64,000 nt of DNA, taken from NCBI GenBank assembly GCA_963836355.1, contig CAWIJO010000010.1, positions 1 through 64,000 on the forward strand, written 5' to 3'. A program made the position numbers and the translations under genes. The notes beneath the pieces were generated by a model. The model did not search any database, had not been told where the DNA came from, and was given only the letters and a program-made list of their open reading frames with translations. The stretch's first letter is position 1. Each line of letters starts with the position of its first letter. Source of the stretch: Palsa-506 sp963836355 (GTDB taxonomy: Bacteria > Actinomycetota > Actinomycetes > Streptosporangiales > Streptosporangiaceae). This document shows positions 42,893-51,717 of this stretch, in pieces.

Positions 42893-44452
42893 ATGAGTGG
42901 TCGGGCGCGCCGCGCACGGGGGAGCGGCGTGTTCGGAATGGAACGGTTCGGCGGCAAGAGCGGCAGTCGCGGGCGGCACGGAGCGCCACGCCGTCATGGT
43001 GCACCGCGCCGCAATGAGGCGGCGGGCGTTAGCGCGGCGGGCGGCAGTGAAGCGGCGGGCGTTAGCGCGGCGGGCGGCAGTGAAGCGGCGGGCGTTAGCG
43101 CGGCGACCGGCCGCAGCGGGGCGACCGGCCGCAGCGGGGCGACCGGCCGCAGCGAGGCGGAGGGCAGCGGGACGACTGGCCGCAACGGGGCGGCGGGCCG
43201 GCGGTGGGCGCGGGTCATCGGGCTGGCGGCGGCGATCGTCGCCGTGACGGTGGCCGCCGGAGCATATGCGCTGACGCACCGGCTCTCCGGCAGCCGGCCA
43301 GCGACCGCGAGCGTGCAGAGCGCGGCGCTGGCGGGCCAGGCGGGCGGCGCCGGCCAGGCCACCAGCACGGGTCCGCTGCGGGTGCTGTCCACTTCGCCCG
43401 CAGCGGGAGCCCACGGCATCTCCGGCATCGACCCGGTGGTGATCCGCTTCTCCGCGCCGCTAGCCGCCGGATCGCCGCTGCCCGTCCTCACGCCCGCCGT
43501 CCCCGGCAGCTGGCAGCGGGCCGGCCCGGCGCTGACATTCCGGCCCGCCGTCCCGTTCAGCCCGTCGAGCCGCGTCACGCTGCGGATACCGGCCGGCCCG
43601 GCTGGCGTCCGCACCACCGCGGGCGGCCTGCTGGCCAGGCCGGTGGTGGCCAGGTTCCGGACCAGGACCTGGTCCACACAGCGGCTGAGCGAACTGCTGG
43701 CCCAGCTTGGCTACCTGCCGCTTTCCTGGAGCCCGCTCGGCAGCGGTCGGCTAAGCGGCAGCACCGGGACCGGCAGCGGCAGCACCGGCACTGGGACCGG
43801 CACCGGGACCGGCACCGGCACCGGGACCGGCACCGGGACCGCGGCGTCCGGCCTGGCTGCCCAGATCGCGGCCGCCTACAGCCCGCCGCCTGGGGTGTTC
43901 CGGTGGCAGCGCGGCTACCCGGCGTCGCTGCACGGCGAGTGGCATCCGGGCCGCCGGAACCTGATCCTCAAGGGCGCGGTGATGGCCTTCCAGGCGCAGC
44001 ACGGCATGAAGGTGAACGGCGTGGCCGGCGCCAGGGTGTGGGCCGCGCTGATCCGCGCCGCGGGCCGCGGCCGCGGCAACCGGGCCGGCTACAGCTACGC
44101 CGTCGCCAGCAAGGGCAGCCCGGAGATGCTGACCATCTGGCATGACGGCCACGTCGTGCTCCGCGCCGCCGCCAACACCGGCATCCCGGTCGCGCCGACG
44201 GCCGACGGCACGTTCCCGGTCTACCTGCGGTACCGGTTCCAGATCATGCGCGGCACCAACCCGGACGGCAGCAGCTACGCCGACCCGGTCGAGTACGTCG
44301 CCTACTTCGACGGCGGCGACGCCGTGCACTACTTCCCGCGCGGCTCTTACGGCTTCCCGCAGAGCCTGGGCTGCGTGGAACTGCCGATCACGGCGGCCGC
44401 GCAGGCGTGGCCGTACCTTACCTACGGAAGCCTGGTGACAGTCGCTGGCTGA
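42893..44452 (+). CDS. L,D-transpeptidase, membrane-anchored, repeat-rich N-terminus
   Basis: The product of about 519 residues starts with a basic cytoplasmic region of tandem repeats (EAAGVSAAGGS units of 33 bp, then ATGRSG units of 18 bp). One transmembrane helix follows (VIGLAAAIVAVTVAAGAYAL), then a Big-type domain (ISGIDPVVIRFSAPL), a Thr-Gly linker and a peptidoglycan-binding-like helix (LKGAVMAFQAQHGMKVNGVA). The YkuD catalytic domain ends in HYFPRGSYGFPQSLGCVEL with the essential Cys. It would form 3-3 cross-links or attach proteins in the wall. It is a paralogue of the next gene. Confidence 0.85.
   Translation: MSGRARRARGSGVFGMERFGGKSGSRGRHGAPRRHGAPRRNEAAGVSAAGGSEAAGVSAAGGSEAAGVSAATGRSGATGRSGATGRSEAEGSGTTGRNGAAGRRWARVIGLAAAIVAVTVAAGAYALTHRLSGSRPATASVQSAALAGQAGGAGQATSTGPLRVLSTSPAAGAHGISGIDPVVIRFSAPLAAGSPLPVLTPAVPGSWQRAGPALTFRPAVPFSPSSRVTLRIPAGPAGVRTTAGGLLARPVVARFRTRTWSTQRLSELLAQLGYLPLSWSPLGSGRLSGSTGTGSGSTGTGTGTGTGTGTGTGTGTAASGLAAQIAAAYSPPPGVFRWQRGYPASLHGEWHPGRRNLILKGAVMAFQAQHGMKVNGVAGARVWAALIRAAGRGRGNRAGYSYAVASKGSPEMLTIWHDGHVVLRAAANTGIPVAPTADGTFPVYLRYRFQIMRGTNPDGSSYADPVEYVAYFDGGDAVHYFPRGSYGFPQSLGCVELPITAAAQAWPYLTYGSLVTVAG
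43016..43153 (+). repeat. Coding tandem repeats in the L,D-transpeptidase N-terminus
   Basis: Two full 33-bp units and a partial third (43016-43105) are followed by three 18-bp GCGACCGGCCGCAGCGGG units (43103-43153, last partial). Both periods are multiples of three, so length changes keep the frame. Confidence 0.85.
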
Positions 44453-44791
44453 GTACCTGGTAACAACCGCTGGCTGAGCACTTGATAACAGCTGAGCATT
44501 TATGACAGCCAAGGGCTGAGCACTTATGACAGCCAAGGGCTGAGCAGGCGGAACGCGCTAACTGAACAAGCCAGGCCCGGCTACCGGGCCGCGAAAGCCG
44601 GGCACGGATTCATGACGACGGGGGCCGTCATGAATCCGTGCCCTATTCTGGCTATATTCTTTGCCTGGAGCTGGCTTGGGCTGGTACGAATGCCGCCTAG
44701 AGTCACGCACTGGGAGTGCCTGGGGCGCACCAGACCAGCTGTCGGCTTGCCCGCCGTACCCCCGGGGGCCCCGTAAGGCGAGGAGCCTATC
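44453..44791. other. Intergenic between the two L,D-transpeptidases
   Basis: The first 100 bases repeat CTGAGCACTTATGACAGCCA-like units three to four times (a degenerate direct repeat). Then follows the terminator at 44601-44642. The last part should hold the promoter of the second gene; no clear -10/-35 is claimed. Confidence 0.45.
44601..44642 (+). terminator. Perfect 17-bp hairpin terminator
   Basis: GGCACGGATTCATGACG (44601-44617) pairs perfectly with 44626-44642 around an 8-base loop, followed by CTATTCTG. It ends transcription after the first L,D-transpeptidase gene, so the paralogues are separate units. Confidence 0.78.
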
Positions 44792-45991
44792 TTGCTCAGT
44801 GTGGGACGGCTGCGAAGCTACGTCATGGTCCTGGCTGCCGTCATCCTGGCGACGCTGTCCACCGGGACATGGTTCGCGCTGAGTCACGCGCAGGCCAAGC
44901 AGTCCGGGCGGCTGGCAGCGGACAGCGGGCAGGCGCGGCAGGTCTCCCAGTCCCAGCCGTCCGCGCAGCCGCTGCACGTGCGGTCAGTGACCCCGGCGCG
45001 CCACGCCAGGCATGTCAACGGTGCCGCCCCGGTACGCATTCAGTTCTCCGCCGCGCTCGCCGCCGACTCACCGATGCCGACCGTGACGCCCGCGATCGCC
45101 GGCCGCTGGCAGCGGTCTAGCGCCAGCACCATCGAGTTCATCCCGGAACGGGGCTTCGCCCAGCTGGCCCACGTCAAGGTGCGCATTCCCGGCGGCAGCT
45201 CCGGGATGCGGTCCGCCAGCGGCGGCACGCTGGCCAGCCGCGTGGTGGTGAAGTTCCGGGTCGGCCGCTGGTCCACCACGAGGCTCGACCAGTTGCTCGC
45301 CCAGCTTGGCTACCTGCCGCTCACCTGGGCACCGGTGCCCGGCGCGGTCGGCCATGCGGTCGGCGCCGCGGGGCAGCGCGCCGCCGCGGGCCAGCGCGCC
45401 GCCGCGTTCAGCCCGCCGGCCGGGACCTTCACCTGGCAGCACGGCTACCCCCGCGAGCTGCGCACCTTCTGGCGGCCGGGCAAGCCGAGCCTGGTGCTGA
45501 AGGGCGCCGTGATGGCCTTCGAGTCCGATCACGGGCTCGCGCTGGACGGGATCGCCGGGTCCGCCGTCTGGCATGCGCTCTTCAGGGCAGTGGCAGCCGG
45601 GCAGCGGAACACGCACGGCTATACGTACGCGCGGGCCACCAAGAAGAGCCCGGAGACGCTGACTATCTGGCACAACGGCCGCCGGGTATTCCGCGAACTG
45701 GCCAATACCGGCATCCCGGTCGCGCCCACGGCCGACGGCACCGCCCCGGTCTACCTGCGTTACCGCTTCCAGATCATGAAGGGGACCAACCCGGACGGGT
45801 CCAAGTACGCTGACCCGGTGCAGTTCGTCGCCTACTTCCGGGCCGGCGAGGCCGTGCACTACTTCCCGCGGGGCTCCTATGGTTTCCCGCAGAGCCTGGG
45901 CTGCGTCGAGCTGGCGCTCGGGCCGGCCGCCAAGGCCTGGCCGTATCTGACCTACGGCAGCCTCGTCACCGTCTCGCCGCCGCCCGCCTGA
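44792..45991 (+). CDS. L,D-transpeptidase, second paralogue
   Basis: TTG 44792 follows GAGGAG. The protein has 399 residues with an N-terminal anchor (SYVMVLAAVILATLSTGTWF), a Big-type domain (VNGAAPVRIQFSAAL), a peptidoglycan-binding-like helix (LKGAVMAFESDHGLALDGIA) and the same YkuD end, HYFPRGSYGFPQSLGCVEL. It lacks the long repeat-rich cytoplasmic region of its neighbour and has a short GQRAAA repeat in place of the Thr-Gly linker. A tandem duplication followed by divergence is the likely origin. Confidence 0.86.
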   Translation: MLSVGRLRSYVMVLAAVILATLSTGTWFALSHAQAKQSGRLAADSGQARQVSQSQPSAQPLHVRSVTPARHARHVNGAAPVRIQFSAALAADSPMPTVTPAIAGRWQRSSASTIEFIPERGFAQLAHVKVRIPGGSSGMRSASGGTLASRVVVKFRVGRWSTTRLDQLLAQLGYLPLTWAPVPGAVGHAVGAAGQRAAAGQRAAAFSPPAGTFTWQHGYPRELRTFWRPGKPSLVLKGAVMAFESDHGLALDGIAGSAVWHALFRAVAAGQRNTHGYTYARATKKSPETLTIWHNGRRVFRELANTGIPVAPTADGTAPVYLRYRFQIMKGTNPDGSKYADPVQFVAYFRAGEAVHYFPRGSYGFPQSLGCVELALGPAAKAWPYLTYGSLVTVSPPPA

Positions 45992-46111
45992 TCCCGGGCC
46001 AGGCCGTCAACGCCTGGCCGGACTCGAGCGCGGCCCCGAGCGCGGCCCGGGCAAGGCCCGGTTCACCTATAGCACGGGCGCAGGCCCGGCTGGGCATCGA
46101 TAGCATTCGGG

Positions 46112-46135
46112 TACCGGCGGCGGCCGCCGCCGGTA
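46112..46135. promoter_or_regulatory. 24-bp perfect palindrome upstream of thrS
   Basis: TACCGGCGGCGGCCGCCGCC plus GGTA reads the same on both strands and ends 26 bases before the thrS start. It could be an operator, or an RNA hairpin controlling thrS or ending the upstream transcript. No T-box (UGGN/T-box sequence) was seen. Confidence 0.4.
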
Positions 46136-46161
46136 TCCTCTTGCGCCCTAGGAGCATCCCA

Positions 46162-48177
46162 GTGCCTGCCGACAAGCTGCACATCACCCTCGCCGGACGC
46201 GAGCACGTGGTGGAAGCCGGCACGACGGCCGGCCAGGCGCTGGAACTGACTGCCAGCGACAAGACCAAGACCAGCATTAACGGGGACGCCGCGGTCAGTG
46301 CCACGATAGCGGCCCGGGTCAGCGGGGAACTCAGGGACCTGGCGCACCCGCTGGCCGACGGCGACAGCGTGCAGCCCGTTGACATCGCCAGCCCGGACGG
46401 GCTGGCGATCTTGCGGCATTCCACCGCTCATGTGATGGCCCAGGCGGCGCAGGAGCTGTTCCCGGAGGCGAAACTCGGCATCGGCCCGCCGGTCGATAAC
46501 GGCTTTTACTACGACTTTGGGGTGCGCAACCCGTTTCAGCCTGAAGATCTTAAAAATATCGAAAAGCGGATGCGCCGGATCGTGGCGCAGGGCCAGCGGT
46601 TCGCCCGCCGGGTTGTCACCCCCGATGACGCACGGGCGGAACTGGCCGGCCAGCCGTACAAGCTGGAGCTGGTCGGGCTCAAGGCCGGGCCGGCCGACGA
46701 GGAGGAGGCGGCGGAGGTCGGCGGGGCCGAGCTGACCATGTACGACAACCTGGATCCGGGCACCGGCGAGCGGCTGTGGACGGATCTGTGCCGCGGCCCG
46801 CACCTGCCGACCACCCGGCAGATCCCGGCGTTCAAGCTGATGCGGACCGGCGGCGCGTACTGGCGGGGCAGCGAGCAGAACCCGCAGCTGCAGCGGATCC
46901 ACGGCACCGCCTGGCCGTCCAGGGACGCGCAGGACGAGTACCTGAAGATGCTGGCCGAGGCCGAGAAGCGGGACCACCGCAAGCTCGGCGCCGAGCTCGA
47001 CCTGTTCTCGTTTCCCGGCGAGATCGGCAGCGGCCTCGCGGTCTTCCACCCCAAGGGCGGGATGATCAGGAAGATCATGGAGGACTACTCGCGGCAGCGG
47101 CACGAGGAGGCCGGCTACGAGTTCGTCTACACCCCGCACATCACCAAGTCGAACCTGTTCGAGACCTCCGGCCACCTGCAGTGGTTCGCCGACGGGATGT
47201 TCCCGCCGATGGAGATGGAGGGCGCGAAGTACTATCTCAAGCCGATGAACTGCCCGTTCCACATCCTGATCTTCAAGGCCAGGGGTAGGTCCTACCGTGA
47301 GCTGCCGCTGCGGCTGTTCGAGTTCGGCAGCGTGTACCGGTACGAGAAGTCCGGCGTGGTGCACGGGCTGACCCGGGTACGCGGCCTCACCATGGACGAC
47401 GCGCACATCTTCTGCACCCGCGAGCAGGCCGGGACGGAGATCAAGAGCCTGCTGTCGTTCGTGCTCGACCTGCTGCGCGACTACGGGCTGAGCGATTTCT
47501 ACCTGGAGCTGTCCAGCAGGGATGACGCCAAGGACAAGTTCGTCGGCACGGACCAGGACTGGGCGCACGCGACCGAGGCGCTGGCCGAGGCGGCCCAGGA
47601 GTCCGGCCTGGAGCTTGTCGCCGATCCCGGCGGCGCCGCGTTCTACGGGCCGAAGATCTCCGTGCAGGCCAGGGACGCGATCGGGCGCAGCTGGCAGCTG
47701 TCCACCATCCAGCTCGACTACAACGAGCCGAAGCGGTTCGAGATGGAGTACCAGGCAGCGGACGGCTCCCGGCAGCAGCCGATCATGATCCACCGGGCGC
47801 TGTTCGGCTCGGTCGAGCGGTTCCTCGGCGTGCTGACCGAGCACTACGCGGGGGCCTTCCCGCCCTGGCTGGCGCCGGTCCAGGTGGTCGGGATCCCGAT
47901 CGCCGACGCGCATGCGGGGTACCTGCGAGATGTCGTCGCCCGGCTGCGCGCCGCCGGGATCCGGGCCGAGGTCGACACCGGCGACGACCGGATGCAGAAG
48001 AAGATCAGGAACGCGCAGCGGCAGAAGGTCCCGTACATGCTGCTGGCCGGCGACGACGACGTGGCCGCGGGCGCGGTCTCGTTCCGGTACCGCAGCGGCG
48101 AGCAGAAGAACGGGGTGCCCGTCGACGCGGCGGTCGCCGAGATCACCGCCGCGGTCGCGGCGCGGATCCAGGTCTGA
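46162..48177 (+). CDS. thrS: Threonyl-tRNA synthetase
   Basis: The product has about 671 residues from GTG 46162, seven bases after TAGGAG. Domains in order are TGS (HITLAGREHVVEAGTTAGQA), the second editing-type domain with HSTAHVMAQAAQELFPEA, and the class II core: motif 2 around KPMNCPFHILIFKARGRSYR, FGSVYRYEKSGVVHGLTRVR, and motif 3 IMIHRALFGSVERFLGVLTE. The anticodon-binding domain is at the end (PVQVVGIPIADAHAGYLRDV). Zinc ligands Cys (MNCPFH), His and His are present. It charges tRNA-Thr in the cytosol. The stop overlaps the next start (TGATG). Confidence 0.97.
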   Translation: MPADKLHITLAGREHVVEAGTTAGQALELTASDKTKTSINGDAAVSATIAARVSGELRDLAHPLADGDSVQPVDIASPDGLAILRHSTAHVMAQAAQELFPEAKLGIGPPVDNGFYYDFGVRNPFQPEDLKNIEKRMRRIVAQGQRFARRVVTPDDARAELAGQPYKLELVGLKAGPADEEEAAEVGGAELTMYDNLDPGTGERLWTDLCRGPHLPTTRQIPAFKLMRTGGAYWRGSEQNPQLQRIHGTAWPSRDAQDEYLKMLAEAEKRDHRKLGAELDLFSFPGEIGSGLAVFHPKGGMIRKIMEDYSRQRHEEAGYEFVYTPHITKSNLFETSGHLQWFADGMFPPMEMEGAKYYLKPMNCPFHILIFKARGRSYRELPLRLFEFGSVYRYEKSGVVHGLTRVRGLTMDDAHIFCTREQAGTEIKSLLSFVLDLLRDYGLSDFYLELSSRDDAKDKFVGTDQDWAHATEALAEAAQESGLELVADPGGAAFYGPKISVQARDAIGRSWQLSTIQLDYNEPKRFEMEYQAADGSRQQPIMIHRALFGSVERFLGVLTEHYAGAFPPWLAPVQVVGIPIADAHAGYLRDVVARLRAAGIRAEVDTGDDRMQKKIRNAQRQKVPYMLLAGDDDVAAGAVSFRYRSGEQKNGVPVDAAVAEITAAVAARIQV

Positions 48178-48737
48178 TGGCCCAGGACTGGCCCGGGCAG
48201 CAGGACGGGGTCGGCGAGCCGGACGGGATCCAGCGACTGTGGATGCCGCACCGGATGGCCTACATCAAGGGCGAGGGCAAGCCGGATGGCGGGGCAGCGG
48301 GGGAGGGCTGCCCGTTCTGCCGGATTCCCGGCCTGCCGGACGACGAGGGCCTGATAGCCGCGCGCGGCACGCTGGTCTACGCGGTGCTTAACCGCTACCC
48401 GTACAACGGCGGTCACCTGCTGGTCTGCCCGTACCGGCACGTCGCCGACTACGCCAGCCTGGATCACGCGGAGACCGCTGAGCTGGCCGACTTCACCAAG
48501 CGGGCGATGACCGCGCTGCGCGCGTCGTCCGCCGCGCAGGGATTCAACATCGGGATGAACCTGGGCGGCGTGGCCGGCGCGGGCATCGCCGCGCACCTGC
48601 ACCAGCACGTGGTGCCGCGGTGGGGCGGCGACACCAACTTCATGCCGGTGATCGGGCGGACCAGGGTGCTGCCCCAGCTGCTGGCCGATACCCGCAAGCT
48701 GATCGCCGACGCGTGGCCAGGAGTGAACGGCGGCTGA
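48177..48737 (+). CDS. HIT-family hydrolase/phosphorylase
   Basis: The 186-residue protein contains CPFCRIPGLPDDEG, NRYPYNGGHLLVCPYRHVAD and the histidine triad AHLHQHVVPRWGGD. The layout is that of the actinobacterial Ap4A phosphorylase (Rv2613c-like) that sits next to pgsA in mycobacteria. The ATG overlaps the thrS stop, so translation is coupled. Confidence 0.9.
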   Translation: MAQDWPGQQDGVGEPDGIQRLWMPHRMAYIKGEGKPDGGAAGEGCPFCRIPGLPDDEGLIAARGTLVYAVLNRYPYNGGHLLVCPYRHVADYASLDHAETAELADFTKRAMTALRASSAAQGFNIGMNLGGVAGAGIAAHLHQHVVPRWGGDTNFMPVIGRTRVLPQLLADTRKLIADAWPGVNGG

Positions 48738-48764
48738 ATCAGCCTGGTTACCCGACGGCCGGGA

Positions 48765-50915
48765 TCAGCTCGGCTTGGACGCCTCCGCGACCTTGTCGGC
48801 GAGATGCGCGGGCAGCGGCTCGTGCCGCAGGTAAGACCGGGTAAACGACCCGGTCCCGTGCGACATGGACCGCAGGTCGATGGCGTATCTGGTGATCTCA
48901 AGTTCCGGTATCTCGGCCTTGACCAGGGTCCGGCCGCCGGGCACCGGCTCGGTGCCGAGCACCCGCCCGCGCCGCGACGACAGGTCCGACATGACCGCCC
49001 CCACGTAGTCGTCGGCGACCAGCACCGACACCTCGTCTACCGGCTCAAGCAGCAGGACCTGCGCCTTGTCGGCCGCGTCCCGCAGCGCCGCCTTGCCCGC
49101 CTTCTGGAAGGCCATGTCCGAGGAGTCCACCGAGTGCGCCTTGCCGTCGAACAGGGTGACCCGGATGTCCACCATCGGGTAGCCGGCCAGCACGCCGGTC
49201 TCCATCTGGGCCCGGACGCCCTTCTCCACCGACGGGATGAACTGCCGCGGCACCACCCCGCCGACGATCTTGTCGAGGAACTCCAGCCCGGAGCCGGACG
49301 GCCGCGGCTCCACCTCGATGTGGCAGATGCCGAACTCGCCGTGCCCGCCGGTCTGCTTGACGTTCCGGCCCAGCCCGCGGGCCTTGCCGCCGACGGTCTC
49401 CCGCAGCGGCACCCGCAGCGGGACGGTCTCCACCGCGACGCCGTACCGGCTGGACAGCCGGTCGAGCAGCAGGTCCGCGTGCGCCTCGCCCATGCACCAC
49501 AGGACCAGCTGGCGGGTCTCGGCGTTGTTCTCCAGGCGCAGCGTCGGGTCCTCGGCGACCAGCCGGGCGATCGCCTGCGACATCTTGTCCTCGTCGGCCT
49601 TGGACTTGGCCGTGATGGCGACCGGCAGCAGCGGCTCGGGCATCGCCCAGGATTCCATCAGCAGCGGGTGGTCCTTGTCCGACAGCGAGTCGCCGGTCTC
49701 GGCGGTGGTGAGCTTGGCGACGGCGCAGATGTCCCCGGCGGCGCACTGAGACACGGTGCGCTGCTGCTTGCCGAGCGGCGAGGAGAGCGCGCCGACCCGC
49801 TCGTCCTGGTCGTGGTCGGCGTGCCCGCGGTCGGCCCGGCCGTGGCCGGATACGTGCACGAACGCGTCCGGCCGCAGGGTGCCGGAGAACACCCGGACCA
49901 GGCTGATCCGGCCGACGTAGGAGTCCGCGGCGGTCTTGATCACCTCGGCCAGCAGCGGGCCGGCCGGATCGCAGCTGATCCCGCGCGCCTGCTTGCCGTC
50001 CAGCGAAGTCACCTCGGGCAGCGGGTGCTCCTGCGGGGCGGGGAACGCCTCTGTCATGATCTCGAGCAGCTCGGCCAGGCCGATGCCGTGCGTGGAGGCG
50101 GCCGCCAGCACCGGGTAGAAGCTGCCGCGGGCGACCGCCTTCTCCAGGTCCTCGATCAGCACCTTGACGTCGATGTGCTCGTCGGCGAGGTAACGGTCCA
50201 TCAGCGACTCGTCCTCGCTCTCCTGGATGATCGACTCGATCAGCGAGCTGCGCGCCTCGGCCAGCCGGTCCGCGTCGTCCGGATCCGGATCCCGCTCGGT
50301 CCGCTGGCCGGATGAGTAGTCGTAGCACCGCTCGGACAGCAGCCCGATCAGGCCCTGGACCGCGCCGTGCTCGTCGGTGACCGGCAGGTACAGCGGCGCG
50401 ACCGAGTCGCCGAACGCGTCCCGGCAGGCGGCCAGCGCCTCGTCGAAATCGCCGCGCTGATGATCGATCTTGGTGATCACGACGGCGCGCGGGGTGCCGA
50501 CCGCGGCGCACTCCTCCCAGAGCATCCTGGTCAGCCCGTCGATGCCGTCGGCGGCGGACACGGTGAACAGCGCGGCGTCGGCGGCCCGCAGCCCGGCCCG
50601 CAGGTCGCCGGTGAAGTCGGCGTAGCCCGGCGTGTCCAGCAAGTTGACCTTGACGCCGCCGTGCATGACCGGCGCCAGCGTGAGATTGACCGAGCGCTGC
50701 TGCCTGACCTCGACCTCGTCGAAGTCGCTGACCGTCGTGCCGTCCTCGACCCGGCCGGCCCGCTGGATCGCGCCGGTGTGCACCAGCAGCGCCTCGACCA
50801 GCGTCGTCTTTCCTGCCCCTGAGTGGCCGACCAGCACGACATTGCGCACGCTGTCGGCCTGGCCGGCCGCGGGAGCTCTGCCCGCGGCTCCCGAGCCACC
50901 TGTCTTATCGGCCAT
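48765..50915 (-). CDS. fusA2: Elongation factor G-like GTPase
   Basis: The 716-residue protein has G1 VLVGHSGAGKTTLVEALL, G3 NLLDTPGYADFTG and G4 VVITKIDH, then EF-G domains II-V (FSGTLRPDAFVHVSGHG, GEAHADLLLDRLSSRYGVAV, VSVLVADDYVGAVMSDLSSR). G1 has Ser/Ala instead of the usual DAGKTT, as in the EF-G2/FusA2 branch of actinobacteria. Its role there is not settled and it does not replace EF-G. It is transcribed against thrS-HIT, and the two stops are close, so the units converge. Confidence 0.9.
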   Translation of the reverse strand: MADKTGGSGAAGRAPAAGQADSVRNVVLVGHSGAGKTTLVEALLVHTGAIQRAGRVEDGTTVSDFDEVEVRQQRSVNLTLAPVMHGGVKVNLLDTPGYADFTGDLRAGLRAADAALFTVSAADGIDGLTRMLWEECAAVGTPRAVVITKIDHQRGDFDEALAACRDAFGDSVAPLYLPVTDEHGAVQGLIGLLSERCYDYSSGQRTERDPDPDDADRLAEARSSLIESIIQESEDESLMDRYLADEHIDVKVLIEDLEKAVARGSFYPVLAAASTHGIGLAELLEIMTEAFPAPQEHPLPEVTSLDGKQARGISCDPAGPLLAEVIKTAADSYVGRISLVRVFSGTLRPDAFVHVSGHGRADRGHADHDQDERVGALSSPLGKQQRTVSQCAAGDICAVAKLTTAETGDSLSDKDHPLLMESWAMPEPLLPVAITAKSKADEDKMSQAIARLVAEDPTLRLENNAETRQLVLWCMGEAHADLLLDRLSSRYGVAVETVPLRVPLRETVGGKARGLGRNVKQTGGHGEFGICHIEVEPRPSGSGLEFLDKIVGGVVPRQFIPSVEKGVRAQMETGVLAGYPMVDIRVTLFDGKAHSVDSSDMAFQKAGKAALRDAADKAQVLLLEPVDEVSVLVADDYVGAVMSDLSSRRGRVLGTEPVPGGRTLVKAEIPELEITRYAIDLRSMSHGTGSFTRSYLRHEPLPAHLADKVAEASKPS

Positions 50916-51084
50916 CGCCGCCGCCTCCTGTTAAATCCGCTGTTGACTCCATCCGGCTGCCTGCAGACCAGCCTTTACCTCCCGGCCACCGGATCACAAG
51001 CCCCCGGACGCAATCACCTGCCCGGTGGCCGCCCTACCCGGCAGTAGATTCTGCCGGGCTGGCCGCCAGTAAGATCAGACGGCC

Positions 51085-51717
51085 ATGCTGAACGTGCTGC
51101 GACCAGCCATCGCCCGCCTGCTGACACCTGTCGGCGAGGCGCTCGCCCGCACGCCGGTGACCCCGAACGCGCTGACCATCACGGGCACCCTCGGCGTGTC
51201 GGCCGGCGCGCTGGTGCTGTTCCCGACCGGTCACCTGTTCGCCGGGACGATGGTCTGCACCGGCTTCGTGTTCACCGACATGCTGGACGGGATCCTGGCC
51301 CGGATCAAGGGCACGACCGGGGCCTGGGGGGCCTTTCTCGACTCGACCCTGGACCGGGTCGCCGACGCGTCGGTATTCGCCGGGCTGGCGGCCTGGGCGG
51401 TCTATGGCGGGAACAGCAGGCTGCTGGCCGGCCTGGCGGTGTTCTGCCTGGTGACCGGCGCTCTTATCTCCTATGCCAAGGCGCGGGCCGAGGGCTTGGG
51501 GGTGCGCTGCGACGTCGGCATCGCGGAGCGAACCGAGCGGCTGGTGATCGGGCTGGTGGCGGCCGGGCTTGCCGGACTCGGGGTGCCGTACGTGCTGGCC
51601 GTGGGGCTCTGGGTGCTCGCGTTCCTGAGCACTGTCACACTGGCGCAGCGGGTGTATGCGGTCCACCAGGCGACGGTTCACGGAGGTAACGAATGCCCGG
51701 ACTCAAAGACAGGCTGA
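51085..51717 (+). CDS. pgsA: Phosphatidylinositol phosphate synthase (CDP-alcohol phosphotransferase)
   Basis: The 210-residue membrane protein has the signature D-x2-D-G-x2-A-R-x8-G-x3-D-x3-D visible as DMLDGILARIKGTTGAWGAF followed by LDSTLDRVAD. About six hydrophobic segments surround it. In actinobacteria the enzyme joins inositol phosphate to CDP-diacylglycerol, the first step to PIMs. It overlaps the acyltransferase gene by 25 bases, as in the mycobacterial Rv2612c-Rv2611c pair. Confidence 0.92.
   Translation: MLNVLRPAIARLLTPVGEALARTPVTPNALTITGTLGVSAGALVLFPTGHLFAGTMVCTGFVFTDMLDGILARIKGTTGAWGAFLDSTLDRVADASVFAGLAAWAVYGGNSRLLAGLAVFCLVTGALISYAKARAEGLGVRCDVGIAERTERLVIGLVAAGLAGLGVPYVLAVGLWVLAFLSTVTLAQRVYAVHQATVHGGNECPDSKTG

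Noticed and set aside
46060..46160. T-box riboswitch upstream of thrS
   Set aside because: The leader is only about 170 bases from the previous gene and lacks the T-box consensus; only a palindrome is present.
48804..50315. 503-residue plus-strand frame opposite the EF-G-like gene
   Set aside because: It is the mirror of a conserved GTPase gene, Arg/His/Gly-rich and without any known motif.
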